In this document: positions 60,182 to 64,000 of the stretch, one piece after another
How positions within the stretch are numbered: position 1 is the stretch's first letter
Layout of the letters: every line of letters begins with the position of its first letter
Assembly: GCA_035499295.1 (NCBI GenBank)
Contig: DATJZG010000082.1
Coordinates: 110,449-174,448 of the forward strand
Direction: 5' to 3'
DNA length: 64,000 nt
DNA from: DATJZG01 sp035499295
GTDB lineage: Bacteria; Myxococcota; Myxococcia; Myxococcales; Anaeromyxobacteraceae
Made by a program: the position numbers and the translations under genes
The notes under the pieces: generated by a model
Seen by the model: the letters and a program-made list of their open reading frames with translations, nothing else
Told to the model about the DNA's origin: nothing
Databases searched by the model: none

Positions 60182-61345
60182 TTGGCCCCTCGCCCCTACG
60201 GCGTCTATGTCCACTTCCCCTGGTGCACCACCCGGTGCCCGTACTGCGACTTCGCCGTCACCACCGCCCGCCCCATCCCGGCGGCGCGCTACGCGCGCGC
60301 TGTCGTCGAGGAGGTGGACCTGCGCCGCGCAGCGTTCGACGGCCTCGCCTGCGCCACCCTCTACATCGGCGGCGGGACGCCCTCGCTCTGGGAGCCGGTC
60401 CACCTCGCCGAGGTGATCGCGGCGGTGCGAGGGCTGGGGCTGCCCCCCGACGCCGAGGTCACCCTCGAGGCGAACCCGGAGTCGGCGGACTCGGAGCGCG
60501 CCCGGGCCTGGAGGGACGCGGGGGTGAACCGCGTCTCCATCGGCGCGCAGTCCTTCGACGGCGCGGTGCTCGCCAAGCTGGGGAGGCGCCACGGTCCCGA
60601 GCGGGCCGAGCGGGCCATCCGGGAGGTGGCGGCGGTCATCCCCAACCTCTCCGTCGATCTCCTCTACGGGGCCCGGCGCTCGTCGGAGGAGACGGCGCGC
60701 GCCGACGCGGAGAGAGTGGCGACCCTCCCGGTGGGCCATGTCTCGGCGTATGCGCTCACTCTCGACGCGGACGTCCTCGCCGAGGACGTGCCGTTCGCGC
60801 GCCTCGCCCGCGGGGGCAGGCTCCGCTTCCCCGGCGAGGAGGAGGTACTCGCCCAGGCGGAGGAAATCCGCCGCGTCCTCCTCTCGGCGGGCCTGCGGCG
60901 ATACGAGATCTCCAACTTCGCCCGCCCCGGGCTCGAGGCGCGGCACAACCGGCTCTACTGGGAGGCGGAGAGCTACCTGGGCGTGGGCGCGGGCGCGGTG
61001 GGCTGCGTCTTCCGCGCAGCCGGCGCGCTCCGCTGGTCGAACCACCGGAGGGTCCCGGACTGGTTCGCGGCGGTGGAGGCGGGGCGACCCCCCTCGGCGG
61101 AAGAGGAGGCCCTCTCCCCGCTACAGCTCCGGAACGAGCGGCTCATGCTGGGGCTCCGCACCGCGGAGGGGATTGCCACCTCGACGCTGTCCGGTCGTCA
61201 AGCGGCGGAGGCGGCGTCGCTCGCCGCGGCGGGGCTCGCCTCCTTGCGGGAGGGTCGACTCGCCCTGACCGCCCGTGGAATGGAGGTCCACAGCGCCGTG
61301 GCCGAGCGCCTCTTCGAAGCGTCACCGGGCGACCCCGGGGTGTGA
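60182..61345 (+). CDS. hemW: HemW-like radical SAM protein (heme chaperone)
   Basis: 387 residues from a TTG at 60182, 4 bp after the previous stop; no ATG fits. The radical SAM motif HFPWCTTRCPYCDF has C15, C19 and C22 binding a 4Fe-4S cluster. ATLYIGGGTPSLW, VTLEANPESAD, RVSIGAQSFD and the HemW-type C-terminal part (RYEISNFARPG, RHNRLYW) follow. HemW-like proteins deliver heme to respiratory enzymes rather than acting as the coproporphyrinogen oxidase HemN. A heme role fits the cytochrome gene 1.5 kb downstream, though not in the same unit. Confidence 0.93.
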   Translation: MAPRPYGVYVHFPWCTTRCPYCDFAVTTARPIPAARYARAVVEEVDLRRAAFDGLACATLYIGGGTPSLWEPVHLAEVIAAVRGLGLPPDAEVTLEANPESADSERARAWRDAGVNRVSIGAQSFDGAVLAKLGRRHGPERAERAIREVAAVIPNLSVDLLYGARRSSEETARADAERVATLPVGHVSAYALTLDADVLAEDVPFARLARGGRLRFPGEEEVLAQAEEIRRVLLSAGLRRYEISNFARPGLEARHNRLYWEAESYLGVGAGAVGCVFRAAGALRWSNHRRVPDWFAAVEAGRPPSAEEEALSPLQLRNERLMLGLRTAEGIATSTLSGRQAAEAASLAAAGLASLREGRLALTARGMEVHSAVAERLFEASPGDPGV

Positions 61346-61394
61346 CTCCGGTCACCGTTCGCCTACATCGAGCGGCCCGGAGCTCGCTGATAGG

Positions 61395-62012
61395 ATGGCT
61401 CGATTGCGGCGCGTGGTGTTGCCGGTCCTGCTCCTCGCCCTGGGCATGGGCTCGCTCGTCCTGGCGTGGCGGGCTCGCCCGGTCTCGGCCGTCGCCTCGA
61501 CGCCGGTGGTCCTCGAGCGGGTGCGGGAGACGGCGCGCCTCGAGACGCTCCAGGTGGCCCTCTACCGCAAGATCTCCTTCGCCCCGGAGCCGGTCCCGGC
61601 CGGGTCCTTCTGGGGCGACGTGTTCGCCTTCATCCGGCAGACCCTGCGCCCCTCCCGCGGGCGGGCCATCGTGTTCGCGGACGCGCGCATCGGGCTCGAC
61701 CTCTCCCGGCTGGGCCCGCAGGCCCTGTCGGTGAGCGGCCGCGAGGCGTGGCTCGTCCTCCCCCCGCTCGAGACCACGGTGGTGCTGAAGCCGGGCGAGA
61801 CCGAGATCATCGACTCCAACCTGGACAGCGCGGAGACCGCTCAGCTGCTCGAGCACGCGCGCGACGCCTTCCAGCGAGAGGTGGAGGCGAGCCCGGAGCT
61901 GCGCGCCCGGGCCCGCCGGCAGGCGGAGCGCGCCATCCGCGAGCTCCTGCTGGGCCTGGGCTTCCAGGACGTCCACTTCGTCGATCGCCTGCCGGGGGCG
62001 AGCGCGAGCTAG
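61395..62012 (+). CDS. DUF4230-like membrane-anchored protein
   Basis: 205 residues from the ATG at 61395; the frame is open 40 codons further but the segment before is not protein-like. An N-terminal helix (LRRVVLPVLLLALGMGSLVL) anchors it. The rest resembles DUF4230: LERVRETARLETLQVALYRKISF, IVFADARIGLDLSRL, AWLVLPPLETTVVLKPGETEIID and a basic amphipathic helix near the C-terminus (ARARRQAERAIRELLLGLGF). The function is unknown; the domain probably faces the periplasm. It ends next to a bidirectional terminator. Confidence 0.76.
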   Translation: MARLRRVVLPVLLLALGMGSLVLAWRARPVSAVASTPVVLERVRETARLETLQVALYRKISFAPEPVPAGSFWGDVFAFIRQTLRPSRGRAIVFADARIGLDLSRLGPQALSVSGREAWLVLPPLETTVVLKPGETEIIDSNLDSAETAQLLEHARDAFQREVEASPELRARARRQAERAIRELLLGLGFQDVHFVDRLPGASAS

Positions 62013-62031
62013 CGGGAGCGGGAAAGGAGAA

Positions 62032-62061
62032 GGGGGGCCGCCGAGAGAGAAACGGCCCCCC
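62032..62061. terminator. Bidirectional terminator hairpin
   Basis: GGGGGGCCG (62032-62040) pairs perfectly with CGGCCCCCC (62053-62061) around a 12-nt purine-rich loop. It lies between the convergent DUF4230 gene (19 bp away) and the GcvH-like gene (18 bp away). No T-run is present. Confidence 0.58.
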
Positions 62062-62079
62062 ACCCCCCACTTCTCACCT

Positions 62080-62778
62080 TCAGGTCCCGAGGAATTCCCG
62101 CATGAGCGCGTTCCACTGCGACTCGCCGAGCAGCACCGCGGGCGGAGAGGTGAGGTCGCCCCCGTCCGCGCTCCCGATCCCGAGCTGTGCCTCGTAGAAG
62201 CGCGCGAGCCGCTTCCCCTCCTCGGCAAGCCACTGGCGAGCAGCCTCGCCGCCCGGGAAGGCCCTCCAAGCCGGGCCCTCCGGCTCGATGGCGAAGAGCC
62301 ACCCGGCCCCGTAGCTCTGGCTCTTGAGCAGCAACGGGTGCCTCGCGAGCCGGGGGTTCACCGCCACGACCGTCCCGGCCACCGGGGCGGCCAGATGGGC
62401 CTCGTGGCTGCCGCAGCACACCCGCGCCACTCGCTCTCCCTCGGCGACGCGCCTTCCCGGCCGGGGGAGGTCGACCGCCACCGCCCAGGGGAGGAGCTTC
62501 TGGGCCAGGTCGTCGAGACCGACCCGCAGGACCTGCCCTTCCGGCCTGAGCCAGGTGTGGCCGGGTGCGTAGCGCAGGCCCTTGCGGAACCGCAAGGCAT
62601 CGGCGGCGCGGTACCCCTTGGCCCAGCCGGCCGCCGCTCGGAGCACCTTCGCGGCGCCCGCCAGCAGGAGCGCCGGCAGGAGCAGGGCGGCGAGGACCAG
62701 GAGGAAGACCCCGAGGCGGGCGAGGAGGCCCACGAGAAAGACCCCGATGGCCGCCAGTGACGCGAGGATGCCGCTCAC
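62080..62778 (-). CDS. Membrane-anchored GcvH-like protein without lipoyl lysine
   Basis: 232 residues from a GTG at 62778, preceded by AAGGAGGAG. Two hydrophobic segments open the protein (about 3-20 and 22-45). Residues 65-165 have the H-protein fold pattern: APGHTWLRPEGQVLRVGLDDLAQKLL, PVAGTVVAVNPRLARHPLLL and YGAGWLFAIEP. In glycine cleavage H-protein the modified Lys lies in ESVKAxSDxYSP; here the region is CCGSHEAHLAAP (121-132), with no Lys, so it cannot be lipoylated there. Two adjacent Cys are notable (C121, C122). It is last in a minus-strand cluster of NrfD-like, GcvH-like, cytochrome and this gene. Role unknown, probably structural or redox. Confidence 0.82.
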   Translation of the reverse strand: MSGILASLAAIGVFLVGLLARLGVFLLVLAALLLPALLLAGAAKVLRAAAGWAKGYRAADALRFRKGLRYAPGHTWLRPEGQVLRVGLDDLAQKLLPWAVAVDLPRPGRRVAEGERVARVCCGSHEAHLAAPVAGTVVAVNPRLARHPLLLKSQSYGAGWLFAIEPEGPAWRAFPGGEAARQWLAEEGKRLARFYEAQLGIGSADGGDLTSPPAVLLGESQWNALMREFLGT

Positions 62779-62800
62779 GATCTCCTCCTTGCCCCCTGCC

Positions 62801-63142
62801 TCAGGAGTGGTGGCACATGTCGCAGCTGTCGAACCCGAAGGCGGACTTGCCGTGGCAAGCGCCACACTGCCTTCCCTGCTCCATGGACTTGTGGACGATG
62901 ACCTGGCCGTCGGCGGTCGACCCCTTGGCGAGCGTCCGGAAGAGGGCCGGGTGACAGCGGGTGCAGCCGGGCTGCTTCGCGTCCACGTGGCTCGAGTGGC
63001 TGAAGACGACCGTCCCGGGGCTCCCCTCCGAGGACGGCAGCGAGTAGTCCTTCGGCAGCTTGGGGAGTTCGCCGGCGCGGGCGAGGCCCAGGAGCGCGGT
63101 GGAGAGGAAGGCGAGACAGAGGACTCGGCAGAACTTGGTCAT
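62801..63142 (-). CDS. Triheme c7-type cytochrome, periplasmic
   Basis: 113 residues. A signal peptide (MTKFCRVLCLAFLSTALLGL, cut near ARAG) precedes three CxxCH heme motifs: C60-H64, C93-H97 and C107-H111. Extra histidines H49, H52 and H84 can give bis-His ligation, as in the c7 family of Geobacter and Desulfuromonas. It would shuttle electrons in the periplasm. It sits between the two GcvH-like genes (22 bp and 9 bp gaps), strongly suggesting one operon with the NrfD-like membrane protein upstream, which could exchange electrons with the quinone pool. Confidence 0.87.
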   Translation of the reverse strand: MTKFCRVLCLAFLSTALLGLARAGELPKLPKDYSLPSSEGSPGTVVFSHSSHVDAKQPGCTRCHPALFRTLAKGSTADGQVIVHKSMEQGRQCGACHGKSAFGFDSCDMCHHS

Positions 63143-63151
63143 GGTCGGCTC

Positions 63152-63862
63152 CTACGCTCCCTCGGTGTGGAAGAACTGGCTCGCGACGCGATCCCAGTTC
63201 TCGGGGTCGATCTCCCGCGCCATCCCGTGAACCGGGACGCCACCATCCTGGAGGAGCTCCACGCCGGCGCGCGGGGCGATGCGGGCGACGAGCCGCTTCG
63301 CCTCCTCCTCGATCCAGTCCTTCGCGGCCGGCCCGTCGAGCAGCTGGGCCCGGCTGAGCTTCCAGTTGGCCGGCTGCACCTTGAAGAGCCATCCCTGGCC
63401 GTAGGGCTCGTTGCTGCCGTCCGACGAGTCGGCGACGGCCGCGTTGTAGGCGATCACCTGCCCGTCCACCGGCGACACCAGGGCCACGCTCTTGCCCGCG
63501 GCGTGGAGCCGGACGGCCGGCTCGCCCTGCGCAAGCGTCACCCCCGCCGCCGGCAGCTCGAAGCTCTCCACCGGCCCCACCATGCGGTGGCCCAGGTCGT
63601 CGAGCCCGACCGCCACGCTCCCGTCGGCGAGCAGCCTCGCCCACGTGTGGCCCGGATGGAGTGCGACGTCGCTCGGCAGCTCGAACCAGCCCGAGCTCGC
63701 GGCCCGCTCGCGATGGGGCGTGGCGCGGAGCTCCGGCTGCGCCTTCGCCGTGCCTCCCTGGACGTAGCGCCAGAAGGCGACGAACAGCACGAGGTAGCTC
63801 ACCGCCAGGCCGTACTCGAGGAGCTTGGCGGAGTAACCGGCCAGGAAGTCGTGTCCGAACAT
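63152..63862 (-). CDS. Membrane-anchored GcvH-like protein, second copy
   Basis: 236 residues. One N-terminal helix (about 17-34, EYGLAVSYLVLFVAFWRYVQ) anchors an H-protein-like domain at about 60-165: ALHPGHTWARLLADGSVAVGLDDLGHRMVGPVESFELP (in parts: HPGHTWARLLADG, VAVGLDDLG), PVDGQVIAYNAAVAD and YGQGWLFKVQPANWK. The lipoyl-site region reads AAGKSVALVSP. There is a Lys (K124) but it is shifted by one residue and the ESVKA context is gone, so lipoylation is doubtful. The last 70 residues are an added helical part. Start is 10 bp before the NrfD-like stop. It pairs with the downstream copy around the cytochrome gene. Confidence 0.82.
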   Translation of the reverse strand: MFGHDFLAGYSAKLLEYGLAVSYLVLFVAFWRYVQGGTAKAQPELRATPHRERAASSGWFELPSDVALHPGHTWARLLADGSVAVGLDDLGHRMVGPVESFELPAAGVTLAQGEPAVRLHAAGKSVALVSPVDGQVIAYNAAVADSSDGSNEPYGQGWLFKVQPANWKLSRAQLLDGPAAKDWIEEEAKRLVARIAPRAGVELLQDGGVPVHGMAREIDPENWDRVASQFFHTEGA

Positions 63863-63872
63863 GGCGTTCCCC

Positions 63873-64000
63873 CTAGTGTCCGGCCGGCGAGCCCTGGTCG
63901 AGCTCGTGGAGGACGGGCATGCGGTTGACGATCCAGCGGAAGGCGAGGATGCCCACGGTGACGAGGGCGAGGGACACCATGATCTCCATCCAGCTCGGGA
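63873..64000 (-). CDS. NrfD/PsrC-like membrane protein, C-terminal fragment
   Basis: The last 41 codons before the stop at 63873 read PSWMEIMVSLALVTVGILAF followed by RWIVNRMPVLHELDQG and a short end SPAGH. A final membrane helix preceded by PSW-E and ended by R/N-x-MPVLHE matches the C-terminus of NrfD/PsrC-type quinone-interacting proteins. The rest lies beyond the window. The match is based on a short region, so another polytopic protein with a similar last helix is possible. Confidence 0.6.
   Translation of the reverse strand, partial: PSWMEIMVSLALVTVGILAFRWIVNRMPVLHELDQGSPAGH

Noticed and set aside
62080..63862. Glycine cleavage system H proteins
   Set aside because: No gcvT or gcvP nearby, membrane anchors present and the lipoylation motif lost; an H-protein-like fold is kept as the description.

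Overview
The window is very GC-rich, with short intergenic gaps, many GTG/TTG starts and frequent 4-bp start/stop overlaps. Together with a FrzS/AglZ-like pseudo-receiver coiled-coil protein, a DUF4388-DnaJ protein, a domainless-B12 methylmalonyl-CoA mutase large subunit with carboxylase subunits, two M28 peptidases and a triheme c7-type cytochrome beside an NrfD-like protein, this points to a Myxococcota chromosome, probably Anaeromyxobacter-like. The assignment is an inference from gene content, not from a marker gene. No rRNA, tRNA, CRISPR array, prophage or complete insertion sequence was seen.

Layout: 1-4.2 kb holds the start of a tricorn-type protease, two secreted M28 peptidases and a SAM methyltransferase. 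4.2-9.9 kb holds a TPR gluzincin lipoprotein, a small membrane protein, MiaE-like hydroxylase, glutamyl-Q tRNA(Asp) synthetase, MalQ and a SixA-like phosphatase. 9.9-14.4 kb holds a Ycf46-like AAA ATPase, a zinc-ribbon membrane protein and transketolase. 14.4-18.7 kb holds a LuxR-type HTH protein behind a long AT-rich leader, a binding-protein-like lipoprotein, a degenerate receiver/GGDEF-like protein and NAD+ synthetase.

18.7-25.7 kb is a minus-strand information-processing run (bcp, rsmB, mutM, rnhB, pcnB, pyrH, frr). rpsB-tsf lie at 26.9-28.7 kb on the other strand, so the usual rpsB-tsf-pyrH-frr order is split. 28.7-36.8 kb carries a CAP-domain lipoprotein, an Oar-like TonB-dependent receptor and, divergently, tonB-exbB-exbD-exbD. 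36.8-45 kb carries an RluA-type pseudouridine synthase, an HExxH protein, YhbY, a DUF4388-DnaJ protein, methylmalonyl-CoA mutase, a biotin-carrier-like protein and biotin carboxylase; the partner carboxyltransferase lies at 50.2-51.8 kb. 45.2-50.1 kb holds a SerA-type dehydrogenase, a PlsC acyltransferase and two lipid-type glycosyltransferases. 51.9-57 kb has a GspE-N/HEAT protein, an RDD membrane protein, RsmE and PrmA. Upstream of prmA lies a collapsed group II intron (57.05-57.66 kb). 57.7-62 kb has the pseudo-receiver coiled-coil protein, HemW and a DUF4230 protein. The window ends in a respiratory-type cluster: an NrfD-like protein, two membrane-anchored GcvH-like proteins and a triheme cytochrome.

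Most notable points: the biotin-carrier protein has Asp where the biotinylated Lys should be; the two GcvH-like proteins lack a canonical lipoyl lysine although they flank a cytochrome next to NrfD; the group II intron has lost its middle but keeps its 5' end and domain V; and several signalling or nuclease proteins have altered signature residues.
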